Numbered from the stretch's first letter, positions 8,910 to 19,351 are shown. The stretch: 19,354 nt of DNA from Isohypsibius dastychi (GCA_034696485.1 JAQIWT010000487.1:1-19354); one strand, 5' to 3'. The notes: generated by a model from the sequence alone, not told the origin. Numbers and translations are program-made.

Positions 8910-10223
8910 ATGGATTTGTCGAAAATGTCCAATAATTCCCCTAACAACATCGGCATGCCAACCAGCCTACCAATTAGGTATACCGGAAGTTCCTCGCATC
9001 CCGCTATGGCCATCTTTGAATATCACCAACAACAAGTCCAAGCACAGCAGCGTCTCTTGGCCGCAGAACTAGCCCGTGCTCGAAACTTCATTTTATCCCC
9101 AAATTCCAACACCGCGGGAACCCCATTAGGCATGTCACTTCCGTTTGGACCGTTCTCTTACGGAGGTGCAGGTGGATTTAGCCCGTTCGCTAATGGCGGC
9201 TATCCGCCACGTAATATGTTTAATCGATTTATGATGCGTGAAGAATTACCCAAGCCGACTCACAGCTACATTGGACTAATTGGAATGGCCATTCTTAGTT
9301 CCCCGGAAAAGAAAATGATTTTATCGGACATTTACGCGTGGATCCTGGATCATTACGCCTATTTCCGCAGTCGGGCGCCCGGATGGAAAAACAGCATCCG
9401 CCATAATCTCTCACTTAACGCGTGTTTTATCAAATGCGGCCGCAGTGCCACTGGAAAAGGTATGTTCCTCACGTCATCAAGTAGAACAATTGAAACTGAT
9501 TAGTATTAGCATGTCTTTGCGAATGAATCATTTGAAAAACTGAAAATTTCAAATGATGAAATGGCCTGATTTTTCATTACACTTTTTCAAAATCGATTTT
9601 TTTGAAAGGTCACTATTGGGCGATTAACCCAGCAAATCTGAAAGATTTCCAACGTGGTGATTTTCGTCGTCGCAAAGCCCAACAGAAAGCACACCGATGT
9701 TCCATGATGGGAACCCAAGGTAACCAAACGGATGACGAAGATGATAGCCCGTGTCCATCAATAACAGACGAAAAACACGGGGATTCCGATACTTTCATGG
9801 ATTGCTCTCCAAGTGTTTCCCCCGCTGTGCCGGAAGCACCCAAGCAAGTCGTCACAGTGAGTAGAAAATCGAGATGTCATAATTTGTCACATTTGAAATT
9901 TGATTTCAATGTCACGAAAAGCACACGCTTTAAACATTTAAAACATTTTCATTTTACAGAAAAAAAGAACTGCTTTTGACATGGCAAGTTTACTCGCTCC
10001 GGACACTCATTCCGATGGTGCAATTATATCGGACGACCAACACAGGACAATCCATAAAACAGACGGGAAAACTTTCTCCGACCCCACATTTCCGAACCAT
10101 TTCCTGCCTCTTGTTCAATCGATGCAGATGCGACCAGCGACAGATCTCCCATCCACAAACTCCTGGCATAAACGCTCTCATGCGATTACAGAACGCGATT
10201 GCATGGTCAAACCAAACCCGTAA
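8910..10223 (+). CDS. foxQ2: Forkhead transcription factor, FoxQ2 class
   Basis: Exons: 8910-9459, 9609-9856 and 9960-10223; 1062 nt, 353 aa plus TAA. Introns are 149 b (phase 1, splitting Gly184 inside the DNA-binding domain) and 103 b (phase 0). The start is the first ATG after an in-frame TAA, with a good context (G at +4). Residues 1-110 are low complexity (Gln-rich near 38-47, then Gly/Pro/Phe-rich). The forkhead domain is about residues 115-205: [15 protein letters not shown], recognition helix [10 protein letters not shown] (161-170), [16 protein letters not shown] and the basic wing [28 protein letters not shown] and [13 protein letters not shown] are the FoxQ2 signature. An acidic Ser-rich linker follows. 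FDMASLL (272-278) fits an engrailed-homology-1 motif that recruits Groucho co-repressors. FoxQ2 factors act in the nucleus and pattern anterior neural tissue in many animals. The family call is firm; its role here is inferred. Confidence 0.93.
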
Positions 10224-10974
10224 TGCTATTTATTAATATTTGCAAATTGCGTTACCTGTGATTCCCGGATGATTAAAACCGGGAAAAATCGATCGAGAGT
10301 GGAAATTTACTCTTAATCTGCTGGCTCCGATTTTCAGTTTCTCGCAAAACTTCTTCACTACGATGTGTTGGATTTACGTGCTTCGTTCAGATAACGTTGA
10401 CTTCCTATAAAAAATGCCGTAGCATGCGTGACCTTTTTTATTTCATCGAATCAGGAAGTCATTGCTTAAGGTTGTTAAGAATTCAAGCTCTTATTTTAGC
10501 GGTATGCTAAACCCACGACAGGAAACAAATCAATTACGGTCTGACGTGTGCCGATTAATCGCATGGGACCTATCAAGTACTTCACAACAGGAAAGACAAA
10601 TTGGAACCAATTATTTCCCTTCAAATGAGCATGTTCGTCATGCATTCCAAGAAACACTCAAGGTCGATTAACCCATTCGAGTAATCTGGAGCATTGCATC
10701 TACGGTCGGCGACAAAACCATGACTATCGAAAAACGTTGCATTTTTAACTTTAGTTTGAATGACAGAATATGAGGGCAGTTTTCTGCTGACGAAAATTCA
10801 ATGGAATGCGATACGGTGCAAGCACATAGCAGATTGCACCATTATCACCTCTGCTTGATAGTTTTGTTGGGAGATACTGAAAACCATACACCAAAATCTC
10901 ACGTACGCCAACAGCAACTGCACAAAACGAATAACTAATAGTTTCGAATTTCACATCGTAGTTTATGTTACACC
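10224..10974. other. Convergent intergenic region (3' ends)
   Basis: This 751 b stretch lies between the stop codons of the forkhead gene (+) and the ML-domain gene (-), so it should hold both 3' UTRs. A weak plus-strand signal ATTAAA lies at 10272-10277, about 50 bases after the forkhead stop. On the minus strand, AATAAA (TTTATT at 10437-10442) lies about 530 bases past the ML stop. A plus-strand open frame at 10462-10671 matches nothing I know. Confidence 0.45.
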
Positions 10975-11740
10975 TTATTGAACCGAAAGACTCCCCTGGA
11001 CACATCCAATTTTCTGTCCAGCTCCATCGAACAATTTTGCCTCATAGTTGTAGTTTCCCTGCAAAATTGTTCTTGTCATCAATTCTCGGAGATGGTTTAA
11101 AAAAGAAATATCAATAAGAAAAATCCACATTTACCGATCGTTAATAAAGCTGATTTGGCATTCGACTTCGGCAAACGATATTATTTTCTCACCGCAAAAT
11201 TCTGGTTCATAGGCACTTTGAACCGAATGTTTTGGGCCTCGTGATTTCCTTGCGAAAGCTTGCAAAATGCGCCGGGAAGAACATTGCAGATGTTGTTGTA
11301 AGTACTGCAAAACCACACTCAATAACAATGGCGCCCAAAATTGCACGCTTAACTAAGATTGTTTTACCGTGCCATCTACCGTACTACTCACCATGAGCCG
11401 ATGTTATTAGTACAGGGGACCTGAAGTCGTATACCGGCAAATAAATCCTTAAAGAATTTGAATTCCGCTCTGACCGGTCCTTTGATGTTCTTTGCAATTG
11501 CCCACTTGACGCTGATGAAAAGGTCTTGACCTGGTTTAATCTTCGAGGGATTCAGCGTCATTTGTGTGATCTTGAGCGCCCCATTCGACTCTGCAACATA
11601 AAATTCCAGTAAGTCAAAAATCTTTGATAATTCGATGTGAACTTACCGCAGTTCGCGGACGAAAAACAGTCGACGTATCTCAAGGACAGGCAGAAATGGA
11701 GAACTATTACAAGCGTCAAACGCAAAATCTGGTTTCCCAT
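10975..11740 (-). CDS. Secreted ML-domain lipid-binding protein, GM2-activator-like
   Basis: Exons in transcript order: 11740-11647, 11590-11392, 11304-11193 and 11058-10975; 489 nt, 162 aa plus TAA. Introns are 56, 87 and 134 b, in phases 1, 2 and 0. Residues 1-24 form a signal peptide with hydrophobic core LRLTLVIVLHFCLSL. The mature part has the ganglioside GM2 activator layout: first Cys (31), ITQMTLNPSKIKPGQDLFIS, VPCTNNIGSCTY (Cys91, Cys98), ICNVLPGAFC (Cys104, Cys112), FKVPMNQNFAGNYNYEAKLF and IGCVQGSLSV (Cys154). By analogy the disulfides are 31-154, 91-98 and 104-112. The family binds lipids in a beta-sandwich cup in lysosomes or outside the cell; vertebrate GM2A presents glycolipid to hexosaminidase. 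The segment after Cys104 is shorter than in vertebrates and lacks one Cys pair. The fold is clear; the ligand is unknown. It reads toward the forkhead gene. Confidence 0.9.
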
Positions 11741-12289
11741 TGCAATGCTACTAAGTTTGCAGCTTCCAAAGTTTCTGTAACGAGCTTGAGAGATGTTACA
11801 AGACTGATTTTGTTTTATCTGAGAGGTTGTTCAAGTAGGTAACGAACTGATCCACATGAGACCCCGTCTCGCGTTAAACGGTTCAGCGAAGATGATTGTA
11901 GTTTTTACAGATACCTGTCTCGGTCAGTGTTATGCTTCACCATAAAAAATGATCACATCCCACGTCAAACCGGCACTCTGAGCACCGGAATGAAAAGCAC
12001 AGGTAGCATGTTTTTAATTGTTACTCTTATTTAAAAAAATCTTTCTGGACGACAGATTCGGTTTTGAACAGTCTCTTTTATATGTATATTCCAGGAAGAT
12101 TCGAGAAGCTGTACTCAGTAAGATAGACCGGTATTGACAAAGGTTCTCGAATTGTCTCCCAGGTCGCTAGTAAATATCGAATTAGTTTCTAATGGAGCGC
12201 TAAGAAAAGGCGATTTTTGTACTTCGAGATTCTATCTTTATGTACAAAAACAAAAGTTTCAAATCACAAAGTAGTGCTCCAACAAAAAA
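11741..12289 (-). promoter_or_regulatory. Intergenic, probable ML-gene promoter
   Basis: This 549 b gap lies between the stop of the 619 aa gene and the start of the ML gene, both on the minus strand. A 3' splice-like sequence (TTACAG on the minus strand) sits about 40 bases before the ML ATG and could end a 5' UTR intron or accept a spliced leader. No TATA box or clear poly(A) signal stands out; CATAAA (minus, near 12240) is a weak signal for the upstream gene. Confidence 0.35.
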
Positions 12290-14508
12290 TTACAATAGCA
12301 AGCTAAGAGCTGCTTCACTAAACACACATTGTGATGTTTTATGAACAAGCTGTCGGTCTTGATCAACTGATCCTGATCTTGACGGCTGCCACAACTTGCC
12401 ACCATTTCTCAAAAGATCCGAATGGAGATGATCATTATTGGCTCGTTGCCAATATGCGGAAGTGTCCAATTTTTCCATGACAGAATGAAATCCGAACGCG
12501 GCTTTATCGGCCACTTGCGCTGCAAATTCACAAATCACTGTCATAGGAGTGAAGTATGATTGATTGGCGCGTCAAGGAAAACCACCTCATTAATTTTCGT
12601 CAGCAAAACATCTCAAGATATATCTTACCTGAACAAACTTTGAAAGTGAAAATATCTTCCATGCTGAACGTTCTGCTTTGGCGAGGAAGCCCCAGCCATG
12701 ACAGGGATCTATTCTGGAAATCTCGATAGCCATCTGACGCCAGCAAGCTTCCGTGCCGAAAAATCGGAGATGAGCCAACACTCAACATCCGATTCCTTTT
12801 TGAAATTGTTGAAGCTGGGTCGCACGCTAAGTTAAGAGAAGCGGGAGCCGTCTGGTCCTAAAAACCGCCGTATGAACCGAAGAAGACCAAAATCCAGTTT
12901 TTCAAATAATTTCGAAATATACGGTTCTTCTGAAGGAACTAACCTGGGACACTTCCGGCTCATGTTTGACTTCATGGACCACATCCTGCTTATTTGCCAG
13001 AACCTGCAAATTTTCTCCATCACAGCTCTCCACATCTTCGGTTCCAGCTTCCACGGGTGATTTGATGGACGTTTGATCGTCTCCGCGAGAATCGTCGTCC
13101 ATGGAAGTTGGCGAAGAATCTTTGATGAAATACCTTGTGTCTAAAACAGACATTTTTTTGTAACATCTCACCACGATGGTCAAGTTAATCACTAACCAGT
13201 CAGCGTGAGATCGTCGGAAATCTTCACTAAATGGACGTGCTGCCGGGTATCTCCACATGTGCACAGCTTCTCTTCATCAGAAGTGACCAAAGGCTTCATC
13301 CAAACTTTCTGGTCAGATGGCAAGGCAATATCAGGACGCTCAACCGGCAAAGTTATGTGCCACGGATTCCGACCGGTTCTCGATCGAATTCTCAGGGAAT
13401 GTCTCCCATAAGATGACGGTGTTGCAGCGGTTTTGAAACCTGCATTATTCTCCAGCGGTTTGAAATTAATCGCTGACAAGGCAAGGCGAGGACGAGAGGA
13501 AGTGGAGGAACTAGAGAGCTTGAAAGAACGGGGCAACGTTTCGAACTTGAAGACCGATTTTTGGCGGGTTTCCTTTGAAGCTTTTTTGAAACCAGCTGAA
13601 GCCAGCGTTTTTAATCCAGAAAAACTGGTGCTTTTAGGCAAGCTGAGTGACGGAAGATTATGGTGTCTCAAGTGACGAGGGCATACTGGAGAATCATCTA
13701 CGCTGTATCGAGTCTCAGATAATCCACTGGAACGACTTGTGTTTTTTTTCTTGATTGGATCTAAAAATAGATACAATTCGGGGTCAGTTTCAGGTCACAC
13801 CACAAAAAAAGCCAAACGGCAAAAAACTAGACCGTTTCTTGGAACGGTTACTTGAAGGTTTTTGCTTTCAGAGAAGTTGCTCTTACCTGTCTCGGTGAGC
13901 GATTCCTCCAGAATTGTCGGGGTGTCACAGCAAGATGAAGAAGTGTCCGGTGAGGTACTCTTGCCCTTTGAAAAATCGCGCTGTCTCGCGGACGACATGG
14001 CAGATTGATTTCTGGCCTTCAAATATCTCGAAGCTGCCGTTTCCCCATGGAATGAGCCCTGCCGTTCAAGACGTGGAATCTTTGCAGGAGGAAACCAGCT
14101 AGGGAAAACACGAACTTGAGAACCAAGGAGAGGCTGTGTTGTTGTAGTGGAGTGACGCCGCTGGAGGGTAGATTGACTTGCTGGTCCAGTGGGAGGCTGA
14201 TATTCTTTCACCGGAGTAGTTTCGCGCTTCGTGTTGAAAGAAAAGATCTTTTTCGACGCGACTGCTCTGGCGTCCTTTTTTGGTTCAATGCCTTTGAGAG
14301 CTCCAGATTGCATTTCACTCTGTTGCGGTCGTGATGGCAGCAAATTAGCCAACAAATCAGGAGGCGCCTTCCGCGTTTTGCTCACATGGCACTGATTAAT
14401 GATCGTAATGGATGAGGACGAACTCCGCTCCAACGTCGTGTTTCTCCCGTTTCCGTTCGTCAACGGTCGTCGAAGACTTCGAATGAACAAATCATTCATT
14501 TCCGCCAT
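12290..14508 (-). CDS. Unrecognised Ser/Thr-rich protein, 619 aa
   Basis: Exons in transcript order: 14508-13887, 13760-13197, 13140-12944, 12857-12629 and 12537-12290; 1860 nt including TAA, with introns of 126, 56, 86 and 91 b in phases 1, 1, 0 and 1. Every junction has GT/AG ends and rejoins the frame, which strongly supports the model. Residues 1-355 are Ser/Thr/Pro/Arg-rich and look disordered, with many basic phosphosite-like stretches (RRHSTTT, RQGSFHG, RSLSWL, RTFSME). Residues 360-395 look more ordered (VWMKPLVTSDEEK, then LCTCGDTRQHVHLV, a C-x-C/H-x-H cluster). An acidic part follows. The end, about 520-570 (MEDIFTFKVCSVICEFAAQV), is likely helical. No signal peptide or membrane segment is seen. 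I know no family for it; a phospho-regulated nuclear or cytoskeletal protein is only a guess. ATG 14508 follows an acceptor-like site by 13 bases. Confidence 0.82.
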
Positions 14509-14523
14509 TCAACTGCCGTGCCT
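14509..14523 (-). promoter_or_regulatory. Splice acceptor just upstream of start (5' UTR)
   Basis: On the minus strand TTGACATTTTCAG ends at 14522, 13 bases before ATG 14508. TTTTCAG is a strong 3' splice signal. It would end a 5' UTR intron or, if the species uses it, receive a trans-spliced leader. A matching upstream donor could not be chosen. Confidence 0.4.
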
Positions 14524-17500
14524 GAAAATGTCAACAACAAATGGTGAAACATGATCACCGTTTCCGATTGGTAGTTCAAAACCCAGAAACAGTCAAGTAC
14601 GAAAGATTAGTGAGGATTTATCAATCTCAAAGAGTTCTGTAAATCAACACAACGTACAAACAAACAACACAGCCCATCCAGACGCGTCTCGAGACAAATG
14701 GAATAAGGCGTTAACCCCTCGAGGGCACCTCCGAAAACCCCAATCGACCAAATAATACACCATGAAAAGAAAGAAAACTCCCGAATAATTACTGCGTACT
14801 CATAAATCACGGCGAAAAATAGTTTTGGATATTGCACACCAATATAGACTGACTGACAGGTATGAATATCAGAGATGAGGAGCGAACATAAATTAGCGAA
14901 AGCGCTGACACGCGCCGGCGCCTGTTCGGAGCAACTTTTGACTGTTCTCAATTTCTTTTCCATTTGTGTAAATAATCTGAGTCATTTGGTTTTTTTACAG
15001 GCGGTTTGAAATCTAGTGCAAGAGCTGACGTCACAATTATCGAATCGTTCGACCGCCATAAATCGCTCGCAGTTCTTGATCCCTTCTGTTGTATTTATGG
15101 TTCACATCTCTCGTGTCTTGGTGGCAGTTAAATGCGAACATAAAATATTTTTTGCCTATTGAATAACTTACCCTTCAGATTTTGAAAGCACCGCAAAATC
15201 GAAATCCCAACCCTATACCATCAATACAAACAAAATCCTGACTGTGATTATCTCGACCGGAAGTGCATCCTTGGATCGACTTCAAGCTGATTCACCCTTT
15301 CCGCCACGAATCTCAAGTTTTAATCGAAAATTCACATCGAACGTGTTTCCCGAGTTAGCTCACCATCGGGTTCATTCAGATAAAATATGTTGCCAAAAAA
15401 TGGGCGACTGTGAGGAATTCTCGCAATCGGTGCTCAGCCAGGTTAAATGATACATAAGTCGCGTACCATCGTCGTGGTAGTCATTAATCGTTACGTAGTA
15501 CTGTAGCTGAAAAAGGTAACTTGTACTTGAACCGAAAAACACTACGAGATGAAGAAATATAGCTGCTGGTTCTCCAAAGCTCTGTAATTTTCAGTTCGAC
15601 ATCGCGTTCAGTTTTATGATTTTAGATCTTCTGATATACCTTCCGGCGTTTCTTTGAAGAGTTAATCTAATCGATCGTTCAAGGATTCTATTCCGGGGCG
15701 TGGGAAAAATTAGTACGGCTGCATTCGGTGCTAAAACAAACAGTGGTCCAAAAAACATCTTCGATTATCCCAGCGCTTTAACCAAATTGCCTAATCTCGG
15801 CAGAAACAGAGAGCATAGATGAGTTTCAGACAAATTAAATCATTCACCTAATCAGCTTTTTGACCGGCTTACTTACCTGGGATCGGTGTTGAATCAAATC
15901 GGTAATCATCCAAATAAAATGGCAGCTAGAGAACGATGGTGATTAAAATCAGAAATAGTATCCAATCCCATAGAAAGGTGAAAGGCACGAAAGTCACGTA
16001 CATGAACGTAGCAAACCACCTTCGCCGGCAAAACAAATACTGAAGCACGCCATGTTATCCTCAAAAACAAGACCGGAAACGTAGTCAAGTTTTACTTAAC
16101 AAACGTTCCAAAACGGCGAAAACATTTAGCTGCGAAACTGAATCTCATCACAACAAAACGGTTATCGATCAAAAATACGAGTGGCAATTATCCGAAAATC
16201 GCCTTTTCACGTCTTTTATCTCGACCCACCGGTAAGCGAGACTGTTGGAGCACTTTTCAAGAGAGAGAGAAGATTAAAACGTAAAATTGCCGGGCTTGTC
16301 AGATTGGAGCACTCTGAAAGAAGAGAAAGATGCTGAGAATGACACAAACCGATGGCCCACCGCGGGCGATTGTTCAAGCAGCAAAAAGGCAACTTTTAAT
16401 TTAATCTACTCCCAATCAGTTACATCAGCGAGAGATCTCAAGCACATTTTAACTCGCTCCACCAGTTGCTTCATCAAAAACATTTCCATCGGAATGGTGT
16501 GACTTCCACACATCTCATAATCGCGCTCTTGATTCAGATTAACAAAAAATGATCATGCTGCACTTCAGTTTTGTTACAAAAGCTGTATTCGTTACAGAGG
16601 CCGAAGATTGCTCGTTGCTCCAGATATCATTGCGTGGATGACCACAAGAAACTGACCATTATCAATACCCTAATAGATATCTAATAGAGCAAAAACACTC
16701 GAGTGATAAAAAAAACTCCAACCACGCTGCCTCATTTAATTCCGGAGTAGCTCTAAATATTCAATGCAGCCAAAAAAGGCTTCTCTGACTTCACCAGTAA
16801 TGAACTCCAGTTACAAAGGGCTGACAAGAAAGATCTCACCTCACTTATGAAATATAATTCAGCAAAAAGGCAAAAATTGAAAACGATTACCAGGTAGGAT
16901 GAAAAAATGACAGTACGAATCTACAACAAGCTTTATCGACAGCGTCGATTCTGAAAACTTCGCGCAGTTTTCTCGGATCCATATCTGAATCAGGTTATGA
17001 CCGTCAATACTGAGACGTAAGTTAATATACTAGTCGTTAAAATTATCTAATCTCGAATAGGAGGCATAACTAAAAATCTCACGAATAACGTTTCAGGAGG
17101 AAGCAGTTTACAAAAGAAAACCGATTCAGCAATCGAATTCCCTTCAAGCAACCTTCAAGTAGACAAACTGATTGACCAGCAACTCATTCAAAAAACCTGA
17201 AGCAACTGCAAACATTTTAGTACGCCTCAACAGTAACTAGGCCGAAAAAAGTAAGACTCCAAATGCAGCAACCGAAAGATTTCACCACAGAAAGTCTTCA
17301 GGCAAATTTTTAGTGCGCTTAAAGGTTACATTCATGAGCCATGAAATGATTTAACAAGCTCGAGCTCCCGCGGATGCAAGATCACAAAAAATATATGGAC
17401 CATTGATGTAACTACTTTATCAGCCCTGAACAGAACAGTTTTCAATATGATAGAAGATGTTAACCGTAGCTTCAAAACTAACTAAGATGGTCAAAAATCA

Positions 17501-17672
17501 ACATCGATTTAACCCAACAAATTCTTATGCGAAAGAAGAAAACATAAAAGGGCAATGTTACGAACCATTTGGTGTTTTCATGTCATCTTCCGTCCAAGAT
17601 CAAAAGAAAATACATCCGAAAGAGAAAACTGGATAGACGTAAGACAGTGTCCGATAATACTTCGGGTTCCCG
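14524..17672. other. Intergenic region, 3.1 kb, no recognisable gene
   Basis: This lies between cyclophilin H (-) and the 619 aa gene (-). A perfect CRE TGACGTCA at 15026-15033 marks a possible promoter for the downstream minus gene. A minus-strand ATG open frame of 118 codons (14963-14607) with hydrophobic segments lies upstream of that gene and may be an upstream ORF, part of a 5' exon, or chance. From roughly 15.9 to 17.6 kb the plus strand is visibly A-rich and T-poor, so the minus strand is T-rich, as in introns or UTRs of minus-strand transcripts. No splice-linked coding exons were found on either strand. Confidence 0.5.
15026..15033. promoter_or_regulatory. CRE palindrome TGACGTCA
   Basis: A perfect CREB/ATF-type site lies about 0.5 kb upstream of the 619 aa gene's start codon (minus strand). 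It is the third exact copy in the window; the other two precede the hnRNP gene. Confidence 0.45.
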
Positions 17673-18678
17673 CTACATCTGTCCACATTGCGCTATCACG
17701 ACGGGAACTAGAAAAAAAATACAGGCAGTCAAATTTTGAGTTGAGGGATATCAAAAAAATGTGAGCCCTGGAATTGACATACGTTTTGGCCGATTATTTG
17801 GTCCGGTAGGTACATTTTCGATCTTTCGCATTACTAACATCCCGTCCAAAATCTTAACCAATAAACACCCATGTAAAATCATCAAAACAGCCCACACATC
17901 TACAACCAACCTTTCCAAAAACAACGTGTTTGCCATCGAGAAAATCGCATTTATTGCAGGTTATGAAAAACTGACAGCCATTCGTATTCGGTCCAGCGTT
18001 CGCCTGCAAGAAATCCTTTTTGAATCAAAAGCTCGAAAACTAAGCGAGCCACTCACCAACGATAAAAGGCCAGGCGTGTCATGCTTCAGTAAGAAATTTT
18101 CGTCTGCGAAGGTATCTCCCTCTCCACCATAAATTGTTGCTACTCCCGTTCCATCTCCCTAAGAAAGGTTTTGCTAAATAAAAAACCACAGGGAAGGACA
18201 AATGTTGATTCTTACGTTCACGAAATCTCCTCCTTGGATCATGAAATCTTTTATCACGCTACAAAAAAACAACTCGTTGTCAATCAAGCAAATTTCAACC
18301 AGATTTCAAAACAGATCGAAGTACCGATGGAAAAAGCATCCCTTGTAACCGATTGGTACGCCATCCCGACGGAATTCCCCCGTGCAAAACTGCCTGAATA
18401 CAAACGATAGAAATATGAAACTAACAGCTCCTCAGACAAAATCTGTAGTATGAACCTTATGACAAATCCTTTGGTTACCTGAAATTCTCTGCACTTTTTG
18501 GAGCAATGTCAGCGAACAGCTCCATTTTCATCCGACCAACTTCCTATTCGAAAGAAAAAACTACTCTCCATTCTCCTTCTGTGAATAAGTAACTTACTGT
18601 ACTTCCAATGGTTATGTCGAAAAATATTATCGGGTTTTCTGGATGCCGCAGCTGCTGTTGTAGTTGTTGATAGCTCAT
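17673..18678 (-). CDS. PPIH: Peptidyl-prolyl isomerase H (cyclophilin H)
   Basis: Exons in transcript order: 18678-18598, 18543-18479, 18393-18325, 18258-18216, 18158-18057, 18003-17911, 17852-17783 and 17707-17673; 558 nt, 185 aa plus TAG. All seven introns are 53-85 b. The single cyclophilin domain spans about residues 16-185: [82 protein letters not shown] and the C-terminal signature [13 protein letters not shown]...LPVVIAQCG. This last part and [11 protein letters not shown] are specific to PPIH/USA-CYP, which binds PRPF4/PRPF3 in the U4/U6.U5 tri-snRNP and catalyses proline isomerisation in the nucleus. Catalytic Arg72, Phe77, Met78 and Gln80 match CypA Arg55, Phe60, Met61 and Gln63. 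Phe141 replaces CypA Trp121. A short N-terminal Gln-rich helix (3-10) and about three extra residues near 98-102 distinguish it from human PPIH (177 aa). Met1 was chosen as the nearest ATG before the domain; the frame is open further upstream. Confidence 0.95.
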
Positions 18679-19249
18679 TTTCGAAGGATGAGAAGAGAGA
18701 ATTCCGAAATCTATTGATTCCGAGACGAACGTGCCGTAAAACAATGAAACAAAACTATCTGAACTTCGCCAAGGAATCACGAGTGCAGTAAGAAGTTCCT
18801 TTTCTCAAGTTCCTGAAATAGTTTTGATGGCTTGTAGAAATCACTGAAGTTCAGAAGTAAACAATCCAGCTTGCTTTTTCTGATGTACGGGATACTCGTG
18901 CCCCCCCCCCCTCTTGCTGGCAATGCAATGCAGAGGCAGCAGCGCCCCTTACGATGCTACAGTAGAACTGGCGATATAGCTTTTTCGGAATTCTGCCTCG
19001 GACATTTCTCAATATCTGATGATCAACTTGTCCTGCTGTTTTCACTTGAAATCACAAAGATAACGATCAATGACGGCATCAGGAAAAAGAGCTCGGAGTA
19101 GTTACTGTAGAAGTGGAGGGAAAGTTGTATCTACCTCCACCGATTTACTGGAGTAAAAAGCGAAAGCAGGTGGCCACTGGCGACCGTCAAAGACACCACC
19201 ACCATACCGGCGAAAAGATCCCGTTCTTCTTTTTCGCCGGATGTAAAGA
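18679..19249 (-). promoter_or_regulatory. Upstream region of cyclophilin H
   Basis: This 571 b region upstream of the cyclophilin H start holds an 11-C homopolymer (18901-18911), two oppositely oriented copies of the 8-mer CTACAGTA/TACTGTAG (18957-18964 and 19103-19110), and a hairpin at 19207-19240. No coding exon is convincing. If the short plus-strand ORF at 19250 is real, this would be a shared divergent promoter. Confidence 0.4.
19207..19240. repeat. 10-bp perfect inverted repeat (hairpin)
   Basis: CCGGCGAAAA (19207-19216) is the exact reverse complement of TTTTCGCCGG (19231-19240), with a 14-base loop. The GC-rich base of the stem makes it a plausible hairpin in RNA or a paired protein-binding site. 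It sits just before the short ORF at 19250 and has no coding explanation on that strand. Confidence 0.55.
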
Positions 19250-19351
19250 ATGACCGCAGATGAGAAATTCGACAACAACCGAGATTTCATTTCACCGGGT
19301 AATATGGAGCGCAGAATTCGTTCTGTGTCGTATAGCAAACAAAAATCTTGA
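19250..19351 (+). CDS. Weak candidate: short ORF at right edge
   Basis: ATG 19250 follows an in-frame TAA by one codon and opens 33 codons (MTADEKFDNNRDFISPG, then Arg/Ser/Lys-rich) to TGA 19351, three bases from the edge. A donor-like GGTAAT at about 19298 could instead make it a first exon that continues outside the window. The composition looks protein-like, but a competing minus-strand frame is open across the same bases to the edge (stop at 19102). No family is recognised. Confidence 0.2.
   Translation: MTADEKFDNNRDFISPGNMERRIRSVSYSKQKS

Noticed and set aside
11131-11170. Possible extra middle exon of the ML gene (minus)
   Set aside because: No acceptor/donor pair here gives a length that keeps the frame; direct joining of 11193 to 11058 gives the expected NFAGNYNYEAKLF strand.
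13205-13675. Plus-strand open frames of 60-80 codons
   Set aside because: They are antisense to exon 2 of the 619 aa gene, whose splice phases are consistent.
17761-18410. Plus-strand open frames of 123 and 79 codons
   Set aside because: They are antisense shadows of the cyclophilin H exons.
14524-18678. Operon of cyclophilin H and the 619 aa gene
   Set aside because: They share a strand, but about 3.1 kb separates them, far more than the usual spacing within animal operons.
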